DNA from: Escherichia marmotae
GTDB taxonomy: Bacteria; Pseudomonadota; Gammaproteobacteria; Enterobacterales; Enterobacteriaceae
DNA: 64,000 bases
Reading direction: 5' to 3'
Assembly (NCBI RefSeq): GCF_002900365.1
Contig: NZ_CP025979.1
Coordinates: 4,154,001 to 4,218,000 of the forward strand
Of this stretch, positions 40,923 through 51,134 are shown piece after piece. Every line of letters begins with the position of its first letter. Position 1 is the stretch's first letter. The notes under the pieces were generated by a model. It was not told the DNA's origin. It did not search any database and was given only the letters and a program-made list of their open reading frames with translations. A program made the translations under genes and the position numbers.

Positions 40923-41963
40923 TCACGGTGCCGGATAAGTATAAACCTGATGTACCGCTTCAATTTCAGCCAATACGTCTTCGCTTAACTCCAGATGCAA
41001 ACTTTCGACGTTGGTTTTTAACTGTTCCATCGTCGTTGCGCCCAGCAGAGTGCTGGCAACAAACGGTTGACGGCGTACAAAGGCCAGCGCCATCTGCGCA
41101 GGATCGAGACCATGACGTCTGGCGATATCAACATACGCCGCGACGGCTTTTTGCGTCTGCTCGCTGCTGTAGCGGGTGAAGCGACTAAAGAGTGTATTGC
41201 GTGCGCCAGCCGGTTTTGCACCATTGAGATATTTCCCGGTCAGCGTGCCGAAACCCAGACACGAATAGGCCAGTAACTCGACGCCTTCATACTGACTGAC
41301 TTCCGCCAGACCCACTTCAAAGCTGCGGTTTAACAGACTATAGGGGTTCTGAATAGTGACGATGCGCGGCAGATCGTGTTTGTCTGCCAGATGCAGATAA
41401 CGCATTACGCCAAATGCGGTTTCATTCGACACGCCGATATAACGAATTTTTCCCGCGCGTTGGTACTCCGCCAGTGCATCCAGCGTGTCGAGCAGAGAAA
41501 TCGCAGGGGCAGAATCCGTCCAGCTATAACCGAGCTTGCCGAAGCAGTTAGTCGGGCGCTGTGGCCAGTGCACCTGATAAAGATCGAGATAATCCGTCTG
41601 CAAACGTTTGAGGCTGTCATGCAGGGCTTCGCGGATATTTTTTCTGTCCAGCGCCTGATCCGGGCGAATGCCCTTGTCATTATTGCGCGACGGACCGCTC
41701 ACTTTGGAGGCGATAATTAACTTTTCGCGGTTGCCATGTTTTGCCAACCAGTTACCGACATAGGTTTCGGTTAAACCCTGAGTTTCGGGGCGCGGCGGTA
41801 CGGGGTACATTTCGGCAACGTCAATAAGATTAATGCCCTGAGCGACGGCATAGTCGAGTTGTGCGTGGGCGTCGGCTTCGCTGTTCTGTTCACCAAACGT
41901 CATCGTGCCAAGCCCCAGCGTGCTGACTTCCAGCGAGCTGTGGGGTATACGGTGATATTGCAT
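40923..41963 (-). CDS. tas: Tas, aldo-keto reductase family protein
   Basis: A 346-residue aldo-keto reductase of the Kv-beta-like branch. The catalytic Tyr is in IDVAEMYPV and the His in DLYQVHWPQ; NADPH-binding motifs such as LAYSCLGFGTLTG are present. It was first noted as a suppressor of tyrosine auxotrophy under starvation. Substrate in vivo is unknown. Transcribed alone, with the DUF4139 gene downstream. Confidence 0.93.
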   Translation of the reverse strand: MQYHRIPHSSLEVSTLGLGTMTFGEQNSEADAHAQLDYAVAQGINLIDVAEMYPVPPRPETQGLTETYVGNWLAKHGNREKLIIASKVSGPSRNNDKGIRPDQALDRKNIREALHDSLKRLQTDYLDLYQVHWPQRPTNCFGKLGYSWTDSAPAISLLDTLDALAEYQRAGKIRYIGVSNETAFGVMRYLHLADKHDLPRIVTIQNPYSLLNRSFEVGLAEVSQYEGVELLAYSCLGFGTLTGKYLNGAKPAGARNTLFSRFTRYSSEQTQKAVAAYVDIARRHGLDPAQMALAFVRRQPFVASTLLGATTMEQLKTNVESLHLELSEDVLAEIEAVHQVYTYPAP

Positions 41964-42042
41964 AGCCGTTTCCTTTTTATAATCACGACATAAGGAATAT
42001 AAAAATGGCAGAGGGAAGGGAAAAGGGAAAGCGAAAAATCTT

Positions 42043-42065
42043 AAGGCCAGCCGGATGCTGACCTT
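42043..42065 (-). terminator. ygdR terminator
   Basis: On the minus strand AAGGTCAGC-ATCCG-GCTGGCCTT (9-bp stem with one G-U pair) is followed by AAGATTTTTC, 5 bp after the ygdR stop. Confidence 0.7.
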
Positions 42066-42070
42066 ATTTT

Positions 42071-42289
42071 TTAACGTTCAATAATTTGCGAGACATCATC
42101 ACGGTTAATTTGCATAGCGTTACCTTGCTGATCGTGATAACTCACAAGCCCGGTATCATCGTCAATTTCCGGTTTTCCATCCGTCAGGATCATTCGACCA
42201 TCTTTAGTTGCCATCACATAATCACTGCTACAACCGGAAACAGCAAATGCCAGTCCGACTGCAGAGATTAATACTGCCCATTTTTTCAT
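42071..42289 (-). CDS. ygdR: YgdR, small DUF903 lipoprotein
   Basis: 72 residues from ATG 42287-42289; a longer frame reaches 42427 without homology. The signal peptide [20 protein letters not shown] ends in a lipobox (VSGC). The mature DUF903-type SH3-like domain ([19 protein letters not shown]) is about 53 residues. Function unknown. AGGATAACCGG lies upstream as ribosome-binding region. Confidence 0.92.
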   Translation of the reverse strand: MKKWAVLISAVGLAFAVSGCSSDYVMATKDGRMILTDGKPEIDDDTGLVSYHDQQGNAMQINRDDVSQIIER

Positions 42290-42426
42290 CCGGTTATCCT
42301 CATTAAGCCCATCAATGATAATAGTCTGTTTATAATCTGACGTTATACATCTTGAAAGCAGGAAAGTCTTAAACTGTGAGGATAAAGGGAAGGCATTCGC
42401 TCTCCCGCAGAAGAGCGAACGGAACA

Positions 42427-43140
42427 TCAGAGTGGATTCTTTTTATTGCGAATCAGGTTGAGGCTTTCTACTGCAATGGAGAAGAACATTGCGAAGTAGA
42501 TGTAACCTTTCGGTACGTGGATATCGAAACTTTCCAGAATCAGGGTAAAGCCCACCAGAATCAGGAAAGAGAGCGCCAACATTTTCACTGATGGATGGCG
42601 TTCAACAAAATCACCAATTGAACGTGCGGCGAACATCATCACGCCTACGGCAATCACTACGGCCGCCATCATAATAAACAGATGATCCGACAGACCCACG
42701 GCGGTAATGACCGAGTCGAGGCTGAAAATAATATCCAGCAGCATAATCTGCACGATAGCACCGAGGAATGAAGAAACGCGTGTTTTCAGCCCTTCTTCTT
42801 CGCCTTCGATAGACTCGTGGATCTCCTTACTGGCTTTCCAGATAAGGAACAGACCGCCCAGCAGCAGAATCAAATCACGAGCGGAAATTTCCTGACTGAA
42901 GATTGTAAAAAGCGGATTCGTCAGGCGAGTAACCCAGGCAATCGATGCCAGCAGCGCCAGACGCATAACCATGGCTCCAGCCAGCCCCAGACGCCGCGCA
43001 TGACCACGCTGTGCGGTGGGCAACTTTGCGACCACCAGAGAAAGGAAAATAATATTATCGATCCCAAGAACGATCTCCAGCAGCGTCAGCGTACCGAGCG
43101 CAAGCCAGGCGTTAGGATCGGTTATCCATGCAAATAACAT
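42427..43140 (-). CDS. ygdQ: YgdQ, TerC-family membrane protein
   Basis: A 237-residue membrane protein with about seven hydrophobic segments. [15 protein letters not shown] and [14 protein letters not shown] are the twin Asp-containing TerC motifs, thought to bind metal. Relatives export manganese or calcium. A role for this member is inferred from family only. Confidence 0.92.
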   Translation of the reverse strand: MLFAWITDPNAWLALGTLTLLEIVLGIDNIIFLSLVVAKLPTAQRGHARRLGLAGAMVMRLALLASIAWVTRLTNPLFTIFSQEISARDLILLLGGLFLIWKASKEIHESIEGEEEGLKTRVSSFLGAIVQIMLLDIIFSLDSVITAVGLSDHLFIMMAAVVIAVGVMMFAARSIGDFVERHPSVKMLALSFLILVGFTLILESFDIHVPKGYIYFAMFFSIAVESLNLIRNKKNPL

Positions 43141-43209
43141 CTAAAAAGCCCTGCCAAAAAAAATGAAGCGGTAATTATATGCCCGGAATGCGGCAGGTCA
43201 AAGCGATGG

Positions 43210-43899
43210 CTACTGGATCAAAAAATGACGTGCCAGTAGCGCACTGGTGAAATTCTTCTTCAAATAAAAACCGCGTGGCAGCGTCAGAATCCGTTCGCCC
43301 CGGGTGCCAATGGCTTCGGTCAGAGCTTTCGCATTCGCTGCTTTCGGCCGTATTTGTAAATATTCCCCATGACGAGCGGTGATTCGCTCAACCTGACCGA
43401 GGACAATCATATCCATCAATTCTTCCCAGTCCTCGCGCAACTGCTGGTCTTCCTCTTCATTCGGGCTCCACAACAACGGTGACCCTACGCGACGTAGCGC
43501 CAGCGGGATGCTGCGCTCGCCTTCAACCGGTATCCACAGCACCCGTTTGAGTTTGTGGCGCACGTGGCTGGTTTCCCAGGTCACGCCGCTATTGCCGGTT
43601 AACGGTGCAACACAAACAAATGTCGTTTCCAGCGGACGTCCCAGACTATCCACAGGAATCGTTTTGAGTTCCACGCCTAAAGCAGCAAAATCTTGTTCAG
43701 GTTTACTGCCAGCGCTGGCTCCGAGCCAGATCTCCAGTAACACACCGATCCAACCCTTATCGCGTTTTAAATTCTCCGGTGTAACCAACCCGGCAAGCGC
43801 CGCCAGTTCACCTAGTGTGTAACCAGAAAGTTGCTGTGCTTGCGCCAGTAACTGCGCTTCAGTTTCGGGGGGAGAGAGCAATGGGCGAGGTTGGGACAT
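43210..43899 (-). CDS. mutH: MutH, mismatch-repair endonuclease
   Basis: A 229-residue GATC-specific nicking endonuclease. [12 protein letters not shown] contains the catalytic D-X6-E-X-K residues (Asp70, Glu77, Lys79 in the standard numbering). It cuts the unmethylated strand at hemimethylated GATC when activated by MutL. It stands apart from mutS and mutL. Its upstream intergenic region is rich in DnaA boxes. Confidence 0.96.
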   Translation of the reverse strand: MSQPRPLLSPPETEAQLLAQAQQLSGYTLGELAALAGLVTPENLKRDKGWIGVLLEIWLGASAGSKPEQDFAALGVELKTIPVDSLGRPLETTFVCVAPLTGNSGVTWETSHVRHKLKRVLWIPVEGERSIPLALRRVGSPLLWSPNEEEDQQLREDWEELMDMIVLGQVERITARHGEYLQIRPKAANAKALTEAIGTRGERILTLPRGFYLKKNFTSALLARHFLIQ

Positions 43900-43960
43900 G
43901 GCTTAACACCTTGGTTAAAAAACAAGCAGCTATTCTGTGCCGAATACTCAGAGTGTAACT

Positions 43961-44441
43961 TTTTCCACATGCGTTGTTCAATTCTATGATTTATCTTGTT
44001 TTTTAATCTACAGGCTACTGTGTTGCGCAACGTCCAGGTGGGTTTTCCAATTCTGGTCACTGAAAATAAACAGGATCTTACACCATGTTATCCACAGAAA
44101 GCTGGGATAACTGTGAAAAACCCTCACTACTGTTTCCATTTACAGCCTTGACGTGCGACGAAACTCTAATTTTTAGTGGTACGGTGCTTAACTTAGTGGC
44201 ACATTCTGTGGATAAATACGACGTTGGTTGATCTTTCGCCAACGCGTAAATGAGTGGTGTGATCATGGTCACAAATATCTCTGTTTCATCACTCTTTATG
44301 TATATAATATACTGATTAATAAAAAATATTTTAAAGCGCGTTTATCCGGCTGATTCAGAGTGTTCTGGGTTTTCCCGTGGTAATTCCGTACTTCTTCACA
44401 ACTCTATCCACAGAAAAGGTGAATAAAAACGGTTATCCGCC
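43961..44441. promoter_or_regulatory. DnaA-box cluster in the mutH-rppH gap
   Basis: TTTTCCACA (43961), TTATCCACA (44088), TGTGGATAA (44207, minus orientation), CTATCCACA (44404) and the weaker TTATCCGCC (44433) fit or nearly fit TTWTNCACA. The 43900-44583 gap holds no protein gene I can support and is AT-rich near 44300, where rppH and mutH promoters should lie. As I remember, the mutH region is among the strong chromosomal DnaA-binding sites. Confidence 0.7.
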
Positions 44442-44583
44442 CCTTCCTCTGTTTATAACTCTGCACTTAACTGTGAGTTATTCAATTGTTATTAGTGTGT
44501 AATGCCCTGCAGAGAGTGGTTTACCGTCTTCCTGGAGTATGAAACAATCATTCGTATATAAAGCTTTATTTTGAGGTAGTCCG

Positions 44584-45114
44584 GTGATTGATGACGATGG
44601 CTACCGCCCAAACGTAGGTATCGTGATTTGTAATCGTCAGGGGCAAGTAATGTGGGCCCGGCGATTTGGTCAGCACTCCTGGCAGTTTCCGCAAGGCGGA
44701 ATTAATCCCGGAGAATCCGCAGAACAGGCGATGTACCGTGAATTGTTTGAAGAAGTAGGATTAAGCCGTAAAGACGTTCGAATCCTTGCTTCAACACGTA
44801 ACTGGTTGCGCTACAAATTACCGAAACGTTTGGTGCGTTGGGACACGAAGCCGGTTTGTATCGGCCAAAAACAAAAATGGTTTCTCTTGCAGTTGGTGAG
44901 CGGCGATGCGGAAATCAATATGCAAACCAGCAGTACACCAGAGTTTGACGGCTGGCGATGGGTAAGTTACTGGTATCCGGTCAGACAGGTGGTGTCATTT
45001 AAACGTGATGTCTACCGTAGGGTAATGAAAGAGTTCGCGAGTGTTGTGATGGCGCTTCAGGAAAATACGCCTAAACCACAAAACGCATCAGCTTATCGAC
45101 GTAAAAGAGGTTAA
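44584..45114 (+). CDS. rppH: RppH, RNA pyrophosphohydrolase
   Basis: 176 residues with a GTG start. The Nudix box [23 protein letters not shown] is complete. It removes pyrophosphate from the 5' triphosphate of mRNA, triggering RNase E decay. ptsP follows 12 bp downstream, so they share an operon. Confidence 0.96.
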   Translation: MIDDDGYRPNVGIVICNRQGQVMWARRFGQHSWQFPQGGINPGESAEQAMYRELFEEVGLSRKDVRILASTRNWLRYKLPKRLVRWDTKPVCIGQKQKWFLLQLVSGDAEINMQTSSTPEFDGWRWVSYWYPVRQVVSFKRDVYRRVMKEFASVVMALQENTPKPQNASAYRRKRG

Positions 45115-45126
45115 GTCACGCCAATT

Positions 45127-47373
45127 ATGCTCACTCGCCTGCGCGAAATAGTCGAAAAGGTAGCCAGCGCACCACGCCTGAACGAGGCGTTAAATATTCT
45201 GGTTACCGACATCTGTCTTGCGATGGATACTGAGGTCTGTTCGGTCTACCTGGCCGATCACGACCGACGTTGTTACTACCTGATGGCGACTCGGGGATTA
45301 AAAAAACCACGTGGTCGCACTGTAACGCTTGCGTTTGATGAAGGGATCGTCGGTCTGGTTGGCAGGCTGGCGGAACCGATAAACCTTGCGGATGCGCAAA
45401 AACACCCCAGCTTCAAATATATCCCCTCCGTAAAAGAAGAGCGTTTCCGTGCGTTTTTAGGCGTGCCGATTATTCAACGTCGCCAGTTGCTTGGTGTACT
45501 GGTGGTGCAGCAACGCGAACTGCGGCAGTACAACGAAAGCGAAGAATCCTTCCTGGTGACGCTCGCCACCCAGATGGCCGCCATTCTATCCCAGTCGCAG
45601 TTGACTGCGTTGTTCGGGCAATATCGCCAGACGAGAATCCGCGCATTACCGGCCGCGCCCGGTGTAGCGATTGCCGAAGGTTGGCAGGATGCAACGTTAC
45701 CCTTAATGGAACAGGTGTATCAGGCATCAACGCTGGATCCGGCGCTGGAACGTGAGCGACTGACCGGGGCGCTGGAAGAGGCGGCCAATGAGTTTCGCCG
45801 TTACAGCAAACGCTTTGCCGCCGGGGCGCAAAAAGAAACGGCGGCTATTTTCGATCTTTACTCACACTTGCTTTCCGATACGCGTCTGCGTCGCGAACTG
45901 TTTGCTGAAGTGGATAAAGGTTCGGTCGCAGAGTGGGCGGTGAAAACGGTCATTGAAAAATTTGCCGAACAGTTCGCCACACTAAGCGATAGCTATCTCA
46001 AAGAACGAGCGGGCGATCTACGCGCGCTGGGTCAGCGATTACTGTTTCATCTTGATGATGCCAATCAGGGGGCGAACGCCTGGCCGGAACGTTTCATTCT
46101 GGTGGCAGATGAACTGTCAGCGACTACCCTTGCGGAACTGCCTCAGGATCGCTTAGTCGGCGTTGTCGTGCGCGATGGTGCTGCCAACTCCCACGCCGCA
46201 ATCATGGTGCGTGCACTGGGGATCCCCACCGTGATGGGCGCGGACATTCAGCCTTCGGTGCTGCATCGTCGGACGTTGATCGTTGACGGTTATCGTGGGG
46301 AATTGCTGGTCGACCCGGAGCCGGTGCTGCTACATGAATATCAGCGGCTGATTAGCGAAGAGATTGAGCTTAGCCGTCTGGCAGAAGATGATGTCAATTT
46401 ACCCGCGCAGCTAAAAAGCGGCGAGCGCATAAAAATTATGCTCAATGCGGGGTTAAGTCCGGAACATGAAGAAAAATTAGGCAGCCGCATTGATGGCATC
46501 GGACTCTATCGCACTGAAATTCCCTTTATGCTGCAAAGCGGCTTCCCGTCGGAAGAAGAACAGGTGGCGCAGTATCAGGGCATGTTGCAAATGTTTAATG
46601 ATAAGCCCGTCACGCTGCGCACGCTGGATGTCGGTGCTGATAAGCAACTGCCTTACATGCCTATCAGCGAAGAGAATCCATGTCTTGGTTGGCGTGGGAT
46701 CCGCATTACGCTCGATCAGCCGGAGATCTTTTTGATTCAGGTACGGGCGATGTTGCGTGCTAACGCCGCCACGGGCAACCTGAACATCCTGTTGCCGATG
46801 GTCACAAGTCTCGATGAAGTTGACGAAGCACGCCGCCTGATCGAGCGTGCCGGACGTGAAGTCGAAGAAATGATTGGTTACGCAATTCCTAAACCGCGTA
46901 TCGGTATCATGCTGGAAGTGCCATCGATGGTATTTATGTTGCCGCATCTGGCAAACCGGGTCGATTTTATCTCGGTAGGTACCAATGATCTGACCCAGTA
47001 CATTCTGGCTGTCGATCGCAACAACACGCGGGTGGCAAACATTTATGACAGTCTTCATCCTGCAATGCTTCGAGCCCTGGCGATGATCGCCCGGGAAGCG
47101 GAAGCGCAGGGGATCGACTTACGTTTGTGCGGTGAAATGGCGGGCGATCCCATGTGTGTGGCGATCCTCATTGGGCTTGGGTATCGCCATCTATCTATGA
47201 ACGGACGCTCTGTCGCGCGCGTAAAATACTTGCTGCGGCGCATTGATTTTGCCGAAGCAGAAAATCTTGCTCAGCGCAGTCTGGAAGCGCAACTGGCGAC
47301 TGAAGTTCGTCATCAGGTTGCGGCATTTATGGAGCGTCGCGGCATGGGTGGGCTGATTCGCGGAGGATTATAG
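45127..47373 (+). CDS. ptsP: PtsP, enzyme I of the nitrogen PTS
   Basis: 748 residues. An N-terminal GAF domain (about 1-165, a nitrogen-sensing domain) precedes the PTS enzyme I modules. The phosphorylated His is in GAANSHAAIMVRALGIPTVMG. The PEP-binding TIM barrel has GIGLYRTEIPFM, DVGADKQ and SVGTNDLTQY. It phosphorylates NPr (PtsO), linking nitrogen status to potassium and other processes. Confidence 0.96.
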   Translation: MLTRLREIVEKVASAPRLNEALNILVTDICLAMDTEVCSVYLADHDRRCYYLMATRGLKKPRGRTVTLAFDEGIVGLVGRLAEPINLADAQKHPSFKYIPSVKEERFRAFLGVPIIQRRQLLGVLVVQQRELRQYNESEESFLVTLATQMAAILSQSQLTALFGQYRQTRIRALPAAPGVAIAEGWQDATLPLMEQVYQASTLDPALERERLTGALEEAANEFRRYSKRFAAGAQKETAAIFDLYSHLLSDTRLRRELFAEVDKGSVAEWAVKTVIEKFAEQFATLSDSYLKERAGDLRALGQRLLFHLDDANQGANAWPERFILVADELSATTLAELPQDRLVGVVVRDGAANSHAAIMVRALGIPTVMGADIQPSVLHRRTLIVDGYRGELLVDPEPVLLHEYQRLISEEIELSRLAEDDVNLPAQLKSGERIKIMLNAGLSPEHEEKLGSRIDGIGLYRTEIPFMLQSGFPSEEEQVAQYQGMLQMFNDKPVTLRTLDVGADKQLPYMPISEENPCLGWRGIRITLDQPEIFLIQVRAMLRANAATGNLNILLPMVTSLDEVDEARRLIERAGREVEEMIGYAIPKPRIGIMLEVPSMVFMLPHLANRVDFISVGTNDLTQYILAVDRNNTRVANIYDSLHPAMLRALAMIAREAEAQGIDLRLCGEMAGDPMCVAILIGLGYRHLSMNGRSVARVKYLLRRIDFAEAENLAQRSLEAQLATEVRHQVAAFMERRGMGGLIRGGL

Positions 47374-47523
47374 CGCGGTTCCTATACATATCTTTTAACG
47401 GTATCCGGCAACCAGCTAGGTCCCCTTGTGCTATTATTCGCACCTTTGGAGCGCCTGAAACCTGCGGCGCGCATTTCAATCGCTGTTCTCTTTCAGCGAA
47501 ATAACAAGAACTTGTGGTGACAG

Positions 47524-48399
47524 ATGACCAGTAGCTATCTGCATTTTCCGGAATTTGATCCGGTCATTTTCTCAATAGGACCCGTTGCGCTTCACTGGTA
47601 CGGCCTGATGTATCTGGTGGGGTTCATTTTTGCAATGTGGCTGGCGGGGCGTCGGGCGAATCGTCCGGGCAGTGGCTGGACCAAAAATGAAGTTGAAAAC
47701 TTACTCTATGCGGGCTTCCTCGGTGTCTTCCTGGGCGGACGTATTGGTTATGTTCTGTTCTACAACTTCCCGCAGTTTATGGCCGATCCGCTGTATCTGT
47801 TCCGCGTCTGGGACGGCGGCATGTCCTTCCACGGCGGCCTGATTGGCGTTATCGTGGTGATGATTATCTTCGCCCGCCGTACCAAACGCTCCTTCTTCCA
47901 GGTCTCTGATTTTATTGCACCGCTCATTCCGTTTGGTCTTGGTGCCGGGCGTCTGGGCAACTTTATTAACGGTGAACTGTGGGGCCGCGTTGACCCGAAC
48001 TTCCCGTTTGCCATGCTGTTCCCTGGCTCCCGTACCGAAGACATTCTGCTGCTGCAAAACAACCCACAGTGGCAATCCATTTTCGACACTTACGGTGTGC
48101 TGCCGCGCCACCCGTCACAGTTGTACGAACTGCTGCTGGAAGGTGTGGTGCTGTTTATCATCCTTAACCTCTACATTCGTAAACCGCGCCCAATGGGGGC
48201 CGTCTCTGGCTTGTTTCTGATTGGCTATGGCGCGTTTCGCATCATTGTTGAGTTTTTCCGCCAGCCCGACGCGCAGTTTACCGGTGCCTGGGTGCAGTAC
48301 ATCAGCATGGGGCAAATTCTTTCCATCCCGATGATTGTCGCGGGTGTGATCATGATGGTCTGGGCATATCGTCGCAGCCCACAGCAACACGTTTCCTGA
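47524..48399 (+). CDS. lgt: Lgt, phosphatidylglycerol-prolipoprotein diacylglyceryl transferase
   Basis: A 291-residue membrane protein with seven predicted helices. The Lgt signature [14 protein letters not shown] contains the essential Arg/Asn residues; YGLMY and SFHGGLIG (His103 region) are also present. It adds diacylglycerol to the lipobox cysteine of prolipoproteins, such as YgeR and YgdR here. thyA starts 6 bp downstream, so they are co-transcribed. Confidence 0.96.
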   Translation: MTSSYLHFPEFDPVIFSIGPVALHWYGLMYLVGFIFAMWLAGRRANRPGSGWTKNEVENLLYAGFLGVFLGGRIGYVLFYNFPQFMADPLYLFRVWDGGMSFHGGLIGVIVVMIIFARRTKRSFFQVSDFIAPLIPFGLGAGRLGNFINGELWGRVDPNFPFAMLFPGSRTEDILLLQNNPQWQSIFDTYGVLPRHPSQLYELLLEGVVLFIILNLYIRKPRPMGAVSGLFLIGYGAFRIIVEFFRQPDAQFTGAWVQYISMGQILSIPMIVAGVIMMVWAYRRSPQQHVS

Positions 48400-48405
48400 G
48401 GAACC

Positions 48406-49200
48406 ATGAAACAGTATTTAGAACTGATGCAAAAAGTGCTCGACGAAGGCACACAGAAAAACGACCGTACCGGAACCGGAACGCTTTCCATTTTTGGTCA
48501 TCAGATGCGTTTTAACCTGCAGGATGGATTCCCACTGGTGACAACCAAGCGTTGCCACCTGCGTTCCATCATCCATGAGCTGCTATGGTTCCTGCAGGGC
48601 GATACCAACATTGCTTATCTGCATGAAAACAATGTCACTATCTGGGACGAATGGGCCGATGAAAATGGCGATCTCGGCCCGGTGTATGGCAAACAGTGGC
48701 GCGCATGGCCAACGCCAGATGGTCGTCATATTGATCAAATCACCACGGTATTGAATCAATTGAAAAACGACCCGGACTCCCGCCGCATTATTGTTTCGGC
48801 GTGGAACGTGGGCGAACTGGATAAAATGGCGCTGGCTCCGTGCCATGCGTTCTTCCAGTTTTATGTGGCAGACGGCAAGCTTTCTTGCCAGCTTTATCAA
48901 CGCTCCTGTGACGTCTTCCTCGGCCTGCCGTTTAACATCGCCAGCTACGCACTACTGGTGCATATGATGGCGCAGCAGTGCGATCTGGAAGTGGGTGATT
49001 TTGTCTGGACCGGTGGCGACACGCACCTGTACAGCAACCATATGGATCAAACCCATCTACAATTAAGCCGCGAGCCGCGTCCGCTGCCGAAGCTGATTAT
49101 CAAACGTAAACCAGAATCCATCTTCGACTACCGTTTCGAAGATTTTGAGATTGAAGGCTACGATCCGCATCCGGGCATTAAGGCTCCGGTTGCTATCTGA
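48406..49200 (+). CDS. thyA: ThyA, thymidylate synthase
   Basis: 264 residues, full length. The nucleophilic cysteine is in [12 protein letters not shown] (Cys146), and [18 protein letters not shown] binds dUMP. It methylates dUMP to dTMP with methylene-tetrahydrofolate. AGGA lies just upstream, within the lgt-thyA overlap region. A terminator follows. Confidence 0.97.
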
Positions 49201-49222
49201 TTTACGAAACATCCTGCCAGAG

Positions 49223-49250
49223 CCGACGCCAGTGTGCGTCGGTTTTTTTT
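49223..49250 (+). terminator. thyA terminator
   Basis: CCGACGC pairs with GCGTCGG, followed by eight T residues, 23 bp after the thyA stop. Confidence 0.88.
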
Positions 49251-49385
49251 ACCCTCTGTTAAATTCTTCGAGACGCCTTCCCGAAATTTTGCAACGCCCT
49301 GCAACAACGTAAATAGTGCGGAAGACGCGCCGAGAAAATAGAAACAGGGCCTCGCCTTTTTTTCTCCTCGTCGCATACTGCCGAC

Positions 49386-49856
49386 ATGAAAACACAACGT
49401 GGTTATACGCTGATTGAAACACTGGTTGCGATGCTGATTTTAGTCATGTTAAGCGCAACTGGACTCTATGGCTGGTAATACTGGCAGCAGTCGCAACGGC
49501 TATGGCAAACCGCCAGCCAGGCGCGGGATTATTTGCTCTATTTACGTGAGGATGCCAACTGGCATAACCGCGACCACAGTATCAGCGTCATCAGGGAGGG
49601 AACGTCATGGTGTCTTGTAAGTGCCGCCGCAGGGACGAATACCTGTCATGGCCATTCACCGTTGGTCTTTGTGCCACGCTGGCCCGAAGTCGAAATGAGT
49701 GACCTGACCCCTTCGCTTACGTTCTTTGGCCTGCGCAATACCGCATGGGCTGGGCATATTCACTTCAAAAACTCAGCGGGCGAGTGGTGGCTGGTGATTT
49801 CACCGTGGGGAAGACTCCGGCTTTGTCAGCAAGGAGAAACACAAGGATGTCTGTAA
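49386..49856 (+). pseudogene. ppdA: ppdA, prepilin-like protein, premature stop
   Basis: The intact frame would be 156 residues. The N-terminus [16 protein letters not shown] is a type IV prepilin signal (Gly/Tyr-Thr-Leu-Ile-Glu), followed by a hydrophobic helix. Codon 31 is TAA (49476-49478), in GW*YWQQS; I remember Gln (CAA) there in K-12, so one C-to-T change explains it. The rest of the frame is open to the stop at 49854-49856. The truncated product of 30 residues keeps only the signal helix. Confidence 0.9.
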
Positions 49857-50410
49857 AAGAACAAGGATTTTCGCTGCTGGAAGTGCTGATTGCTATGGCT
49901 ATCAGTAGCGTATTGCTGCTGGGGGCTGCGCGGTTTCTGCCAGCATTACAGCGGGAAAGCTTGATTACAACGCGCAAGCTGGCACTGGAAGATGAGATCT
50001 GGCTGCGGGTCTACACCGTTGCGAAGCATCTTCAAAGGGCTGGTTATTGTCATGGTAACTGCACTGGTGAAGGGCTGGAAATTGTCGGGCAGGGTGACTG
50101 CATTATTGTGCAGTGGGACGCGAACAGTAACGGTATCTGGGATCGTGAGCCGGTAAAGGAGTCCGACCAGATTGGATTTCGTTTGAAAGAGCATGTGCTG
50201 GAAACGTTACGTGGTGCCGCATCCTGTGAAGGTAAAGGCTGGGATAAAGTCACCAACCCGGACGCCGTCATTATCGACACTTTTCAGGTCCTGCGTCAGG
50301 ATGTCAGCGGATTCTCGCCGGTATTAACGGTTAGTATGCGCGGTGCCAGTAAGGCTGAACCACAAACCGTGGTGGATGCCAGCTATAGCGTAACAGGATT
50401 CAACCTGTGA
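49847..50410 (+). CDS. ppdB: PpdB, prepilin peptidase-dependent protein
   Basis: 187 residues from ATG 49847, preceded by AAGGAG; earlier in-frame starts are ignored because the pilin signal [13 protein letters not shown] lies at residues 5-17. It is a pseudopilin-like protein of the minor-pilin set. Its start overlaps the end of ppdA by 10 bp and ygdB overlaps its stop by 4, so the frames are coupled. Confidence 0.93.
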   Translation: MSVKEQGFSLLEVLIAMAISSVLLLGAARFLPALQRESLITTRKLALEDEIWLRVYTVAKHLQRAGYCHGNCTGEGLEIVGQGDCIIVQWDANSNGIWDREPVKESDQIGFRLKEHVLETLRGAASCEGKGWDKVTNPDAVIIDTFQVLRQDVSGFSPVLTVSMRGASKAEPQTVVDASYSVTGFNL

Positions 50411-50814
50411 ACCGTGAACGGGGCGTTTCATCGCTGGCACTGGTCCTGATGTTGCTGGTATTGGGCAGCTTGCTGCTACAAGGAATGAGCCAACAGGAGC
50501 GCAGTTTTGCTTCTCGGGTGACTATGGAAAGCCAGTCATTGCGTCGTCAGGCAATTGTACAGTCGGCGCTGGAATGGGGAAAAATGCACACCTGGCAGAC
50601 GCAACCCGTAGTTCAGTGCTCACAGTTCGCTGCAACCGGTGCCCGAGTTTGTCTGCGTTTACTGGCTGATAGTGAAATCTTGCTGATTGCCAGTTATGAA
50701 GGCGTTTCATTATGGCGAACAGGCGAAGTGAACGATGGAAATATTGCTTTTTCGCCACACGGCTGGAGTGATTTTTGTCCGCAGAAAGAGGTGGCGTTAT
50801 GTCAGCTTCCCTGA
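50407..50814 (+). CDS. ygdB: YgdB, minor-pilin-like protein
   Basis: 135 residues with a GTG start overlapping the ppdB stop (GTGA). The N-terminus [25 protein letters not shown] has a Gly followed by a hydrophobic helix like pilin precursors, but lacks the Glu5 of canonical prepilins. It belongs to the PilX/GspK-like group. Assembled pili have not been shown for this set in K-12. Confidence 0.9.
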   Translation: MNRERGVSSLALVLMLLVLGSLLLQGMSQQERSFASRVTMESQSLRRQAIVQSALEWGKMHTWQTQPVVQCSQFAATGARVCLRLLADSEILLIASYEGVSLWRTGEVNDGNIAFSPHGWSDFCPQKEVALCQLP

Positions 50815-51122
50815 AGAATCAACAAGGCTTTAGTCTACCGGAAGTGATGCTGGCGATGGTGCTGATGGTGATGATTGTCACTGCGTTATCCGGTTTCCAG
50901 CGAACATTAATGAACAGTCTTACCAGCAGAGGCCAGTACCAACAGCTCTGGCGGCATGGCTGGCAGCAAACGCAACTGCGCGCGATTTCGCCACCTGCCA
51001 ACTGGCAGGTCAACCGAATGCAGACATCGCAGGCGGGATGTGTCAGCATCAGCGTTACGTTAGTTTCACCCGGGGGCAGAGAAGGCGAGATGACCCGCCT
51101 GCATTGCCCGAATCGTCAGTAG
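50799..51122 (+). CDS. ppdC: PpdC, prepilin peptidase-dependent protein
   Basis: 107 residues from ATG 50799, overlapping ygdB by 16 bp. [21 protein letters not shown] is a prepilin signal with Pro at +4, Glu at +5. Together with PpdA, PpdB and YgdB it resembles the minor pseudopilins that prime type IV pilus or secretion filaments. recC follows by 12 bp. Confidence 0.92.
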   Translation: MSASLKNQQGFSLPEVMLAMVLMVMIVTALSGFQRTLMNSLTSRGQYQQLWRHGWQQTQLRAISPPANWQVNRMQTSQAGCVSISVTLVSPGGREGEMTRLHCPNRQ

Positions 51123-51134
51123 TCAGGAGCCGCT

